In this document: piece after piece, positions 1 to 10,338 of the stretch
How positions within the stretch are numbered: position 1 is the first letter of the stretch
Layout of the letters: each line of letters begins with the position of its first letter
Assembly: GCF_005876985.1 (NCBI RefSeq)
Contig: NZ_VAHD01000006.1
Location: 62,001 to 126,000 of the forward strand
Source of the DNA: Rhodoferax bucti
Lineage (GTDB): Bacteria; Pseudomonadota; Gammaproteobacteria; Burkholderiales; Burkholderiaceae_C
Direction: 5' to 3'
Length of the DNA: 64,000 bases
The notes under the pieces: generated by a model
Seen by the model: only the letters and a program-made list of their open reading frames with translations
Told to the model about the DNA's origin: nothing
Databases searched by the model: none
Made by a program: the position numbers and the translations under genes

Positions 1-446
1 CCTTCTTTGTCCAAAACCGCCCTTTCCACTGGATCGACATTGGTCGGGTGAGCGACTATTGGACGGTGCTGCAGCGTGTGCTCAAGGGCGAGGTCGAGAA
101 CATGCCGATGCCGGGCAAGGAAGTGAAGCCCGGTGTGTGGGTGGGCTTAAACACGCAGATTCCGTGGGACAAAGTGAAGATTGAAGGCCCGGTGTACATC
201 GGCTCCAGCGTGAAGATGGAGCCGGGTGCCACCATCATCGGCCCCGCTTGGATCGGGCATGGCAGCGTGATCCGCTCGGGGGCCCGTATTACGCGTGGCA
301 TTTTGTTTGAGTACACCCGCATTGCGCCGGACATGCATTTCCACGAGATGATTGTGTCACGCCTCTATTGCGTGAACCGCCATGGTGAAACCCTGTATGC
401 AGGGGACGATACCTCCCGCTTGCGTTGGGGCGATGCGCGCGCTTGA
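1..446 (+). CDS. NDP-sugar nucleotidyltransferase, C-terminal part (cut by window edge)
   Basis: This is the 3' end of a gene whose start lies left of the window; the frame is open from base 3. The visible part begins with a motif WIDIGRVSDYW, the usual end of the nucleotidyltransferase core in sugar-1-phosphate guanylyl/thymidylyltransferases. It continues into a left-handed beta-helix made of hexapeptide-like turns (GPVYIGSSV, GATIIGPAWIGHGSVI). Family knowledge suggests a mannose-1-phosphate guanylyltransferase-like enzyme supplying activated sugar for polysaccharide. manC follows after 24 bases, so the two probably share a transcript. The exact substrate cannot be decided from the fragment. 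Confidence 0.75.
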   Translation, partial: FFVQNRPFHWIDIGRVSDYWTVLQRVLKGEVENMPMPGKEVKPGVWVGLNTQIPWDKVKIEGPVYIGSSVKMEPGATIIGPAWIGHGSVIRSGARITRGILFEYTRIAPDMHFHEMIVSRLYCVNRHGETLYAGDDTSRLRWGDARA

Positions 447-470
447 TTTTTTGACTATTCGAGAACTTTG

Positions 471-1925
471 ATGTTGATTCAACCTGTTGTTTTGTCTGGC
501 GGCTCCGGCACCCGTTTGTGGCCCTTGTCCCGCGAAAAGTACCCCAAGCAGTTATTGCCTTTGATCGGGAATGACTCGCTGCTGCAAGCCACGGTGCGTC
601 GTGTGGAGGGTATTGCGGGCGTGGAGTTGGCTGCGCCTTTGGTAGTGTGCAACGAGGAGTACCGCTTTGTCATCGCGGAGCAGATGCGCTTGATGGGCAA
701 GCCGGGCACCGTGGTGCTGGAGCCTTTAGGAAGAAATACGGCTCCAGCGCTTACTATTGCTGCGCGAGCAGCTATGAAAAACGGAGCGGACCCGGTTTTG
801 CTGGTGATGCCTGCAGACCATGTCATTATGGACAAACCAGCGTTTCAGGCTGCCGTGGTGCAGGGTGCTGCGCTGGCTGAAAGCGGTGCTGTGGTGACGT
901 TTGGCATCACACCGGATGCGCCCGAAACGGGTTATGGCTACATCCAGTCCGGGGCGGCATTTGGCGCGGACGGCGCCAAACAAATCGCTCGCTTTGTGGA
1001 AAAGCCGAACCTCGAAACCGCCCAAGCGTATTTGCGCGAGGGCACCTACTCTTGGAACAGCGGCTTGTTCATGATGAAGGCGTCGGTGTGGTTGGCGGCC
1101 CTGGAGCTTTGCCGCCCCGATATCGCCGGTGCATGTAAAACAGCGTGGGACCAGGGTAGCACCGACGGCGAGTTTGTGCGCGTGGGCAAAGACGCTTTTA
1201 CTGCGTGCCCCAGTGACTCGATTGACTATGCGGTCATGGAGCGTTTGGCCGGTCAAACTGGCGCTGCATCTGTTGGCTTGCCGGTGGGCGTGGTGATTCC
1301 ATTGTCTGCAGGCTGGTCCGACGTAGGGGCCTGGGAGGCCTTGTGGAATGTGTTGCCCAAAGATGCCGACGGCAATGTGGCGCAGGGCGATGTGCTCATG
1401 CAAGACAGTCGCAATACCTTGGCCTTGTCTGAAGGTCGCCTGATTGCGTGTGTGGGCGTGGATGATTTGATCGTGGTGGAAACTGCGGACGCGATTCTGG
1501 TGGCTCACAAAAACAAGACGCAGGACGTCAAGAAAATTGTGGATCGCTTGAAGCAAGCGGGACGCAGTGAAGGCCAGGCGCACCGTAAAGTATTCCGCCC
1601 TTGGGGCTGGTACGACAGCATCGACCATGGTGATCGCTTCCAGGTAAAGCGTATCGTGGTGAAGCCGGGCGCTGCGCTGTCGTTGCAGATGCACCACCAT
1701 CGCGCGGAGCATTGGATTGTGGTGAGCGGTACCGCCAAGGTTACGGTGGGTGACAAAGCCGTACTGCTGTCAGAAAACGAGTCGACTTACATTCCGCTGG
1801 GTACGACACACCGTCTGGAAAACCCTGGCAAGTTGGCGCTGGAGATGATCGAAGTGCAGTCTGGCAGCTACCTGGGCGAGGACGATATCGTCCGCTTTGA
1901 GGATGTGTACGGACGCCAAGTGTGA
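471..1925 (+). CDS. manC: Mannose-1-phosphate guanylyltransferase / mannose-6-phosphate isomerase
   Basis: Bifunctional cytoplasmic enzyme making GDP-mannose for exopolysaccharide or LPS. The N-terminal nucleotidyltransferase domain carries the signature LSGGSGTRLWPLSREKYPKQ at about residues 8-27 and an FVEKP motif near residue 175. The C-terminal third is the cupin type-II isomerase domain (FRPWGWY, then a metal-binding HHHRAEHW cluster). The length of 484 residues is normal for the fused form. I chose ATG 471 over the in-frame TTG three bases upstream. Codons about 87-103 coincide with a copy of the dispersed palindromic repeat (see repeat at 731), with locally atypical codons such as AGA, CTT and CGA. 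Confidence 0.93.
   Translation: MLIQPVVLSGGSGTRLWPLSREKYPKQLLPLIGNDSLLQATVRRVEGIAGVELAAPLVVCNEEYRFVIAEQMRLMGKPGTVVLEPLGRNTAPALTIAARAAMKNGADPVLLVMPADHVIMDKPAFQAAVVQGAALAESGAVVTFGITPDAPETGYGYIQSGAAFGADGAKQIARFVEKPNLETAQAYLREGTYSWNSGLFMMKASVWLAALELCRPDIAGACKTAWDQGSTDGEFVRVGKDAFTACPSDSIDYAVMERLAGQTGAASVGLPVGVVIPLSAGWSDVGAWEALWNVLPKDADGNVAQGDVLMQDSRNTLALSEGRLIACVGVDDLIVVETADAILVAHKNKTQDVKKIVDRLKQAGRSEGQAHRKVFRPWGWYDSIDHGDRFQVKRIVVKPGAALSLQMHHHRAEHWIVVSGTAKVTVGDKAVLLSENESTYIPLGTTHRLENPGKLALEMIEVQSGSYLGEDDIVRFEDVYGRQV
731..780 (-). repeat. Dispersed palindromic element inside manC
   Basis: Read on the minus strand, this segment has both halves of the element: TTTTCATAGCTGCTCGCGCA, then AGCGCTGGAGCC. 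The first 20 bases are identical to the intergenic copy at 5516-5535. It is translated in frame as part of the conserved ManC core and does not lengthen the protein. Confidence 0.7.
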
Positions 1926-2056
1926 TTTTTTACACATTTTTGCCTTATGCCTAGTCCGTTGAGACTATGTCTTTTGACTTGGATGAGCGAGAAAATCGTG
2001 TTGTCTTTAGTTGATGTAACAAGATGTTTTTTCTTGTATCAATATTTGGGGGATTT

Positions 2057-2527
2057 ATGAAGATAAAAAACTTGTTGATGGCAGTCCTGATTGCCGCCGC
2101 GAGCACTGCGGGTTTTGCTGGCGTGCTGACCTTTGCGGATGGCGAGGCTAAGATCGATGTCCAAGTCGCGAGCCCAACATTCCACGACGTATACAACCTC
2201 AAGGGATTGGGTGCGGGCACTTATGACTTCTCTGGTACGTTGAGCGGTAGTTATGTATCGTTCACTTCTGTAACCTTGAATGGTCAAGCTTGGACTGTTA
2301 CCCCAAACGGAGGCTTCAGCTTTGCCTCTATCGAGTATTCTGGGAGCGGCCCATTCCAGCTGATCGTCGATGGTGTTAAGTTGACTGCGCCCAAAAAGTT
2401 CACATCTGGATACACCGGAACTATTTTTGCTGTGTCTGCAGTGCCCGAACCAGAAACCTATGCCATGCTGTTGGCCGGTCTGGGTGTGATGGGTGCTATC
2501 GCCCGTCGCCGCAAGCAGGCTGCTTAA
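2057..2527 (+). CDS. FxDxF-type PEP-CTERM sorted surface protein
   Basis: A 156-residue exported protein. It has an N-terminal signal peptide (MKIKNLLMAVLIAAASTAGF, cleavage near AGFAG), a beta-rich middle, and the C-terminal tripartite sorting tail: VPEPETYAMLLAGLG, a hydrophobic stretch and a basic end RRRKQAA. The family is known to be recognised by an exosortase, which is not in this window. The start at ATG 2057 is set by the signal peptide and a GGGGGA ribosome site; an earlier in-frame start would add a hydrophobic leader. It follows GDP-mannose genes, in line with the known link between PEP-CTERM proteins and exopolysaccharide loci. Confidence 0.88.
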   Translation: MKIKNLLMAVLIAAASTAGFAGVLTFADGEAKIDVQVASPTFHDVYNLKGLGAGTYDFSGTLSGSYVSFTSVTLNGQAWTVTPNGGFSFASIEYSGSGPFQLIVDGVKLTAPKKFTSGYTGTIFAVSAVPEPETYAMLLAGLGVMGAIARRRKQAA

Positions 2528-2533
2528 GTAAGC

Positions 2534-2589
2534 GTCGCTCCATGTAAAAAGGGCTTGCCAGACGGCAAGCCCTTTTTACATGGAGCGAC
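2534..2589. terminator. Bidirectional terminator with a perfect 26-bp stem
   Basis: Arms 2534-2559 and 2564-2589 are perfect reverse complements around the 4-base loop AGAC. An A5 run and a matching T5 run lie within the stem. It separates the PEP-CTERM gene from the convergent ispB gene and can serve both. The stem is much longer than a usual intrinsic terminator. Confidence 0.85.
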
Positions 2590-2622
2590 CGCTTGGTGCG
2601 CGCGAACTTGCGCGCTGTCTAT

Positions 2623-3606
2623 TCAGTGATTCCGCTCCAAAAGCTGCGTTGCTAGCTGGATCAGGCAAGCGGAGTGATCATTCTCGGGCAGGCGTTTGGC
2701 GGCCTTAACGGCGCGTGCGGCTTCTGCGCGTGCGGAGGCTTTGGCAACATCCAGCGCCCCTGTCTTGCGCACGATAGAGACCACGGCGTCCAACATGCTC
2801 AGGTCGCCAGTTTCAATGGCGGTTTGGATCGTTGCTCGCTCGTCTTCGGTGCCGCGTTGCATGGCGGCAATCAGCGGGAGGGTGGTTTTGCCTTCGCGCA
2901 AATCATCACCTAAATTTTTGCCCATGACCGCCGCGTCTCCGGCGTAGTCCAGCACGTCGTCGATTACCTGGAACGCGGTGCCCATGGCTTGACCGAACTC
3001 GGCGCATGCCTCTTCTTGCTCGGAGCTTGCACCGGACAGAATCGCACCCACGCGGGCACTGGCTTCGAACAATTTGGCAGTTTTGGAGCGAATGACTTGC
3101 AGATAGCCTGCTTCGTCGAGCGCCGCGTTGTGCATGTTCATCAGCTGCATCACCTCACCCTCCGAGATGATGTTGGTAGCGTCCGCCAAAACTTGCATGA
3201 TGCGCATGCTTTGAGCGTCCACCATCATCTGAAAAGCGCGGGAATACAAAAAGTCTCCCACCAAGACGCTGGCCGGATTGCCAAAGCGTGCGTTGGCGGT
3301 GGGTGCCCCGCGGCGCAGGTCGGAATCATCTACCACGTCATCATGCAGCAGGGTTGCCGTGTGGATGAACTCCACCACGGCAGCCATGTTGAAGCGTTGC
3401 TCGCCTTTGAACCCCAATGCGCCGCAGCACAAGAGCAATAGGGCGGGACGCAAGCGCTTGCCGCCAGCGGAAATGATGTATTGGGATACGCTGCCGACCA
3501 GGGGAACGCCGGAGTCCAATCTCTGGGCGATGACCCTGTCAACTTCGCGCATGTCGGGCTCGACGATAGAGAGACTCGTCGAAGAAGCAGGAGTGGAGAC
3601 TTGCAA
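2623..3606 (-). CDS. ispB: Octaprenyl (polyprenyl) diphosphate synthase
   Basis: Trans-type prenyl chain elongation enzyme that makes the side chain of ubiquinone from FPP and IPP in the cytosol. The first aspartate-rich motif is HDDVVDDSDLRRG and the second is QVIDDVLDYAGD; GGKRLRP (substrate-binding lysine and arginines) is near residue 50. The length of 327 residues is normal. The frame opens with TTG at 3606; no ATG lies between it and the conserved region except Met 19, so the start is uncertain. It diverges from rplU, a very common arrangement in proteobacteria. Confidence 0.93.
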   Translation of the reverse strand: MQVSTPASSTSLSIVEPDMREVDRVIAQRLDSGVPLVGSVSQYIISAGGKRLRPALLLLCCGALGFKGEQRFNMAAVVEFIHTATLLHDDVVDDSDLRRGAPTANARFGNPASVLVGDFLYSRAFQMMVDAQSMRIMQVLADATNIISEGEVMQLMNMHNAALDEAGYLQVIRSKTAKLFEASARVGAILSGASSEQEEACAEFGQAMGTAFQVIDDVLDYAGDAAVMGKNLGDDLREGKTTLPLIAAMQRGTEDERATIQTAIETGDLSMLDAVVSIVRKTGALDVAKASARAEAARAVKAAKRLPENDHSACLIQLATQLLERNH

Positions 3607-3679
3607 GGCGTTAGACCGGTTTGTTTTGCTGAATTATAGAGAGCCGTAAGCGTCGATGCGGTGGCTATGCCTCGAGGCT

Positions 3680-3707
3680 TTGACGTTTTTCCACGAAATG
3701 CTATACT
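3680..3707 (+). promoter_or_regulatory. Sigma-70-type promoter for rplU-rpmA
   Basis: TTGACG at 3680-3685 and TATACT at 3702-3707 are separated by 16 bases and lie 52 bases upstream of the rplU start. This is a close fit to -35/-10 consensus, as expected for ribosomal protein genes. Confidence 0.7.
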
Positions 3708-3759
3708 CCAAGGCTCTGTAAAAATTCATTTGCAGAATTTCCTAGTCGAAGAGGTCAAC

Positions 3760-4071
3760 ATGTACGCGGTCATAAAAACCGGCGGCAAGCAATATCGCGT
3801 TGCTGCTGGCGAAAAAATTAAAGTAGAACAGATTGCTGCGGACGTAGGCCAAGAGATCGTGATCGACCAGGTTCTGGCAGTCGGAAACGGCGCCGAACTG
3901 AAGGTTGGCACACCCTTGGTGTCCGGTGCGACCGTTACGGTCACAGTAATTTCCCACGGCAAGCACGACAAAGTGCGCATTTTCAAAATGCGTCGTCGTA
4001 AGCACTACCAAAAACGTCAAGGTCACCGTCAGCAGTTCACCGAACTGCAAATCGGCGCGATCAAGGCTTAA
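3760..4071 (+). CDS. rplU: 50S ribosomal protein L21
   Basis: 103-residue protein of the large ribosomal subunit that binds 23S rRNA. It starts with the family signature [14 protein letters not shown] and has the basic C-terminal RNA-binding stretch [20 protein letters not shown]. The frame is open further upstream, but the ATG at 3760 matches the family N terminus exactly and is preceded by GAAGAGG. It is cotranscribed with rpmA 11 bases downstream. Confidence 0.98.
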   Translation: MYAVIKTGGKQYRVAAGEKIKVEQIAADVGQEIVIDQVLAVGNGAELKVGTPLVSGATVTVTVISHGKHDKVRIFKMRRRKHYQKRQGHRQQFTELQIGAIKA

Positions 4072-4082
4072 AGGAATAGGTC

Positions 4083-4340
4083 ATGGCACAGAAAAAAGGC
4101 GGCGGCTCTACGCGCAACGGACGTGACTCCAAGCCAAAGATGCTCGGTGTGAAGGCTTTCGGCGGTGAATTGATCAGCGCTGGCTCCATCATCGTGCGTC
4201 AACGCGGCACCAAGTTCCACGCTGGCGACAACGTCGGCATGGGCGTGGACCACACCCTGTTTGCACTGGTGGACGGCAAAGTGTCGTTTGCAGTGAAGGG
4301 TGCGTTGAACAAGCACACAGTGAGCATTACTGCAGCGTAA
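4083..4340 (+). CDS. rpmA: 50S ribosomal protein L27
   Basis: 85-residue large-subunit protein whose N-terminal tail reaches the peptidyl transferase centre. It begins [16 protein letters not shown] and contains GVKAFGGE and [13 protein letters not shown], the standard family blocks. There is no N-terminal extension of the cleaved Firmicutes type. It is the second gene of the rplU operon and is followed by an intrinsic terminator before obgE. Confidence 0.98.
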   Translation: MAQKKGGGSTRNGRDSKPKMLGVKAFGGELISAGSIIVRQRGTKFHAGDNVGMGVDHTLFALVDGKVSFAVKGALNKHTVSITAA

Positions 4341-4360
4341 ACTGCATAGGCTCCCCCGAG

Positions 4361-4392
4361 AAACCCTGCGCCCTTCGCGCGGGGTTTTTCAT
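4361..4392 (+). terminator. Intrinsic terminator after rpmA
   Basis: Arms 4361-4371 (AAACCCTGCGC) and 4377-4387 (GCGCGGGGTTT) pair with one G-U wobble around a CCTTC loop and run into TTTTTCATTTTT. It probably reduces read-through into obgE. Confidence 0.8.
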
Positions 4393-4398
4393 TTTTAA

Positions 4399-5505
<1,107 letters not shown>

Positions 5506-5508
5506 TTT

Positions 5509-5560
5509 GCTCCTATTTTCATAGCTGCTCGCGCATGTAAAACGGGCGCTACAAGCCAAA
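5509..5560 (+). repeat. Dispersed palindromic element between obgE and proB
   Basis: The intergenic copy reads TATTTTCATAGCTGCTCGCG, then GGGCGCTACAAGCC and an A-rich tail that abuts the proB start codon at 5561. It fills almost the entire 55-base gap, so the proB translation start region is repeat-derived and has no clear Shine-Dalgarno site. Confidence 0.75.
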
Positions 5561-6697
5561 ATGAATCAAAAATTCAGTTCAACCGTGTTGCGTGATGCCC
5601 GGCGCGTGGTGGTCAAAGTGGGCTCCAGTTTGGTCACCAATGATGGGCGCGGCTTGGACGAGCAGGCCATTGGGGAGTGGTGCCGGCAATTGGCGCATCT
5701 GATTCGTGATGGGCGTGAAGTCATCATGGTGTCCAGCGGCGCGATTGCCGAGGGCATGAAGCGTTTGGGCTGGACGACACGTCCCAAAGCGGTGCAGGAG
5801 TTGCAAGCGGCTGCGGCGGTGGGCCAGATGGGCTTGGCCCAGATGTATGAAACCAAGCTGCGTGCCAATGACCTGGGCAGCGCCCAAGTGCTGTTAACGC
5901 ACGCCGACTTGGCGGACCGCGAACGGTACCTGAACGCCCGCTCCACGTTGTTAACCCTCTTGAAACTGGGCGTGGTGCCCGTGATCAACGAGAACGACAC
6001 CGTCGTCAACGATGAAATCAAGTTTGGTGACAACGACACCTTGGGCGCCTTGGTGGCGAACCTGGTAGAAGCTGATGCTTTGGTGATTCTCACCGATCAA
6101 AAAGGCCTGTTTACCGCCGACCCACGCAAAGACCCGACGGCCACATTCGTGAGCGAGGCCTTGGCCGGCGATCCCAAGCTGGAACTGATGGCTGGCGGCG
6201 CGGGCAGCAGCATCGGTCGCGGAGGCATGCTCACCAAAATCTTGGCTGCCAAGCGGGCCGCGGGTTCTGGCGCCTCCACCGTCATCGCTTGGGGGCGGGA
6301 GCCAGACGCTCTGATCCGCTTGACCCAAGGCGATGCCATTGGCACGTTGTTGACGGCGCAAACCCAAAAGAACCAGGCCCGCAAACAGTGGATGGCAGAC
6401 CATCTGCAGATGCGTGGCGCTGTGGTGGTAGATGCCGGTGCGGCGGCCAAGGTGCGTGACGAGGGCAAGAGCTTGTTGCCCATCGGCATGGTGCAAGTAG
6501 AGGGCGATTTTTCCCGTGGCGATGTGATTGCAGTGCGGGATGAAGCAGGGCAGGAAATCGCGCGCGGTCTGGCCAACTACGCCAGCGCCGAGGCCCGCTT
6601 GCTATGCCGTAAGCCTTCTGCTGAGTTCGAGCGCTTGCTCGGGTATGCGGCAGAACCGGAAATGTTGCACCGGGATAACTTGGTGCTCACACGCTAA
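5561..6697 (+). CDS. proB: Glutamate 5-kinase
   Basis: First enzyme of proline synthesis: phosphorylates glutamate to gamma-glutamyl phosphate. The amino-acid-kinase domain covers residues 1-260 ([39 protein letters not shown]). A C-terminal PUA domain covers about 285-375 ([27 protein letters not shown]). The length of 378 residues fits the PUA-containing form. The start codon is at the end of a dispersed repeat. It is convergent with the CNP1-like gene. Confidence 0.96.
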   Translation: MNQKFSSTVLRDARRVVVKVGSSLVTNDGRGLDEQAIGEWCRQLAHLIRDGREVIMVSSGAIAEGMKRLGWTTRPKAVQELQAAAAVGQMGLAQMYETKLRANDLGSAQVLLTHADLADRERYLNARSTLLTLLKLGVVPVINENDTVVNDEIKFGDNDTLGALVANLVEADALVILTDQKGLFTADPRKDPTATFVSEALAGDPKLELMAGGAGSSIGRGGMLTKILAAKRAAGSGASTVIAWGREPDALIRLTQGDAIGTLLTAQTQKNQARKQWMADHLQMRGAVVVDAGAAAKVRDEGKSLLPIGMVQVEGDFSRGDVIAVRDEAGQEIARGLANYASAEARLLCRKPSAEFERLLGYAAEPEMLHRDNLVLTR

Positions 6698-6731
6698 GCC
6701 TTTTGACCTGGTGGCACACCGGGTTAGCGTT

Positions 6732-7244
6732 TCAATCTCCGCCCAGTTTGGGCGATTTCTTGCCAAATTGCAGTGCTTTGAGAATGTCTGCTTTGGAGCT
6801 CGCAACGCGTGCGTCGCAAGCGGCTTGCTTGGCAAACACGCGGGCATGCTGCGAACCCATGTTGTCCATCACATCCCGCCACACGGGTGTAGATACTGTA
6901 GACCAGCTGCCGCTCGAGCCTGCGCGTGCGTAGGTTTTCACTTCACCCGTGAGGCAGCGAATGCCTTCGTACACGGCATTGGTGGTGCCGGTGCTGTTGG
7001 TCATGACTGCCACATAGCGCACGATGCCATCCCCGCCGGTGTACAGCGTGTTGGGGTCAATGCCCACTTTCACCGTCACGAAGTTGGGCATGTCCAGCAT
7101 GAGCAATTTGCTAGTGGAAAAGGCGGGAGGTGGTGCTTCTTTCTCCTCCGCCCAGTCCGGGTTGTCCAGCGTGTTTTGGGCCGTGGCAAGTGTGGCCCAC
7201 AGCGACAAGGCCAGCAGGCCCAGCGTCTGTTGCAATTTATTCAT
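6732..7244 (-). CDS. CNP1-like family exported protein
   Basis: A 170-residue protein of unknown function that I assign to the CNP1-like family of betaproteobacteria from its pattern ([28 protein letters not shown], a paired-cysteine C-terminal half). Residues 1-22 form a signal peptide ([14 protein letters not shown]), so it is probably periplasmic. I chose ATG 7244, which gives the clean signal peptide. It overlaps the end of rppH by 8 bases, so the two genes are probably cotranscribed and translationally coupled. Confidence 0.8.
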   Translation of the reverse strand: MNKLQQTLGLLALSLWATLATAQNTLDNPDWAEEKEAPPPAFSTSKLLMLDMPNFVTVKVGIDPNTLYTGGDGIVRYVAVMTNSTGTTNAVYEGIRCLTGEVKTYARAGSSGSWSTVSTPVWRDVMDNMGSQHARVFAKQAACDARVASSKADILKALQFGKKSPKLGGD

Positions 7245-7863
7245 GGTGAGGCGGCAGGTTGGTGCCCGGGTCCGGCTCAAAGGATGCGCCGGGCGGGAGT
7301 TCCATGATGTTGGGCTGCAGGCGGTCAAAGCCGCTGTCCGGGTCCCGGTGGCGACCTCCGCCATGCCGCAAAAAGCGGTTGCGAGATTCGTTGCGGGGCA
7401 AGTAGCGGGCCAACTCGGTCAGCGCCATTTCATACACCCCGCGTTTGAACTCCACGACGGCGTCCAAGGGCACCCAGTAGTCATTCCAGCGCCAAGCGTC
7501 AAACTCCGGATGGTCGGTGGCACGCAGGTTCAAATCCCAGTCGTGCCCCACCAGTTGCAGCAGAAACCAAATCTGCTTTTGTCCTTTGTAATGGCCTCGC
7601 GCGTCTCGGCGGACATACCTGTCCGGCACCTCGTAGCGCAACCAGTCCCGGGTACGGGCCACAATGCTTACATGCTCCGGGTGGAGCCCCACTTCTTCGT
7701 GCAATTCGCGGAACATGGCTTGCTCGGGAGTCTCCCCCCGGTCAATGCCACCTTGCGGAAATTGCCACGAATGGGTCCGTATGCGCTTGCCCCAAAATAC
7801 CTGATTTTTCTGGTTGAGCAGGACGATGCCGACGTTGGGCCGAAATCCGTCCCGGTCAAGCAT
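7237..7863 (-). CDS. rppH: RNA pyrophosphohydrolase
   Basis: Nudix hydrolase that removes pyrophosphate from the 5' end of primary transcripts and so starts mRNA decay. The Nudix box is [20 protein letters not shown] followed by VGL; the N terminus [18 protein letters not shown] is the family standard and fixes the start at 7863 although the frame is open further upstream. The C-terminal tail of about 50 residues is low-complexity and longer than in E. coli. It lies divergent from proS, the usual betaproteobacterial order. Confidence 0.93.
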   Translation of the reverse strand: MLDRDGFRPNVGIVLLNQKNQVFWGKRIRTHSWQFPQGGIDRGETPEQAMFRELHEEVGLHPEHVSIVARTRDWLRYEVPDRYVRRDARGHYKGQKQIWFLLQLVGHDWDLNLRATDHPEFDAWRWNDYWVPLDAVVEFKRGVYEMALTELARYLPRNESRNRFLRHGGGRHRDPDSGFDRLQPNIMELPPGASFEPDPGTNLPPHHE

Positions 7864-7954
7864 AATCAAACCCCAATTTTTAAACTTCATTCATTATGCA
7901 CAGCGAAAGCGGTGCATCAAGGTCTGGAGTTCCCTGTAGTTCACTGAGCGACCC

Positions 7955-9693
<1,739 letters not shown>

Positions 9694-9697
<4 letters not shown>

Positions 9698-10338
9698 GTC
9701 TGCCGGTAGCCGGTTCGCTGATTTCAAGGCGAATCGGGCTGCAGCGCTTGACTGCTCTGTGCGGGCTGCTCTGTTTTTCGCAGCAAAGAGCATGGGCGGG
9801 CGCCCAGGTGGAAGAGCCATTGGTGGACTCGGTGCGTACCGCGCTGTCGTCGGCCATTACCAACTCGGCCCCGCCGATTCCGGAGTTTCAGGATACGGAG
9901 TCGCGCCTCAAATACCTGCGCTGGCTGGGTGCCATGAGCGAGCGCTTGAAGAAGAAAAAGCCCGAGTGGGATGTGCGCCGCGAGTTTTTGCAAACGGTCT
10001 GGTACGAGAGCAGGCGCGCCGGGCTGGATGTGTCATTGGTGCTCGGTCTGATCCAAGTGGAGAGCAACTTCCGCAAATTTGCCGTGAGCAGTGTGGGCGC
10101 TCGGGGCTATATGCAGGTCATGCCGTTCTGGACGCGGGTGCTGGGCGATGGGGATGCCGGCAAGCTGTTCCATATGCAAACCAATCTGCGTTTCGGTTGC
10201 GTGATCTTGCGCCATTATCTGGAGCGTGAGCGGGGCGATGTGTTCATGGCCTTGGGCCGCTACAACGGCTCCCGGGGCAAGGCGCCGTACCCCAACGCGG
10301 TGCTGGGCGCGCGCCGCAACTGGGAGTGGGCGGGCTAA
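9694..10338 (+). CDS. Lytic transglycosylase, SLT domain
   Basis: Periplasmic peptidoglycan-cleaving enzyme of the soluble lytic transglycosylase type. After a hydrophobic signal region ([17 protein letters not shown], about residues 19-35) comes the SLT fold: [14 protein letters not shown] with the catalytic Glu, then [12 protein letters not shown] and ALGRYNGS. The gene starts inside the proS stop codon (ATGA), so translation is likely coupled; this proS neighbour is common in the group. Its end overlaps the convergent GGDEF-EAL gene by 4 bases. The specific cell-wall role is not clear. Confidence 0.88.

Noticed and set aside
6706..6724. Hairpin ACCTGGTG/CACCGGGT between proB and the CNP1-like gene
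   Set aside because: The stem is short, has a wobble pair and no T-run on either side, so a terminator is not supported.
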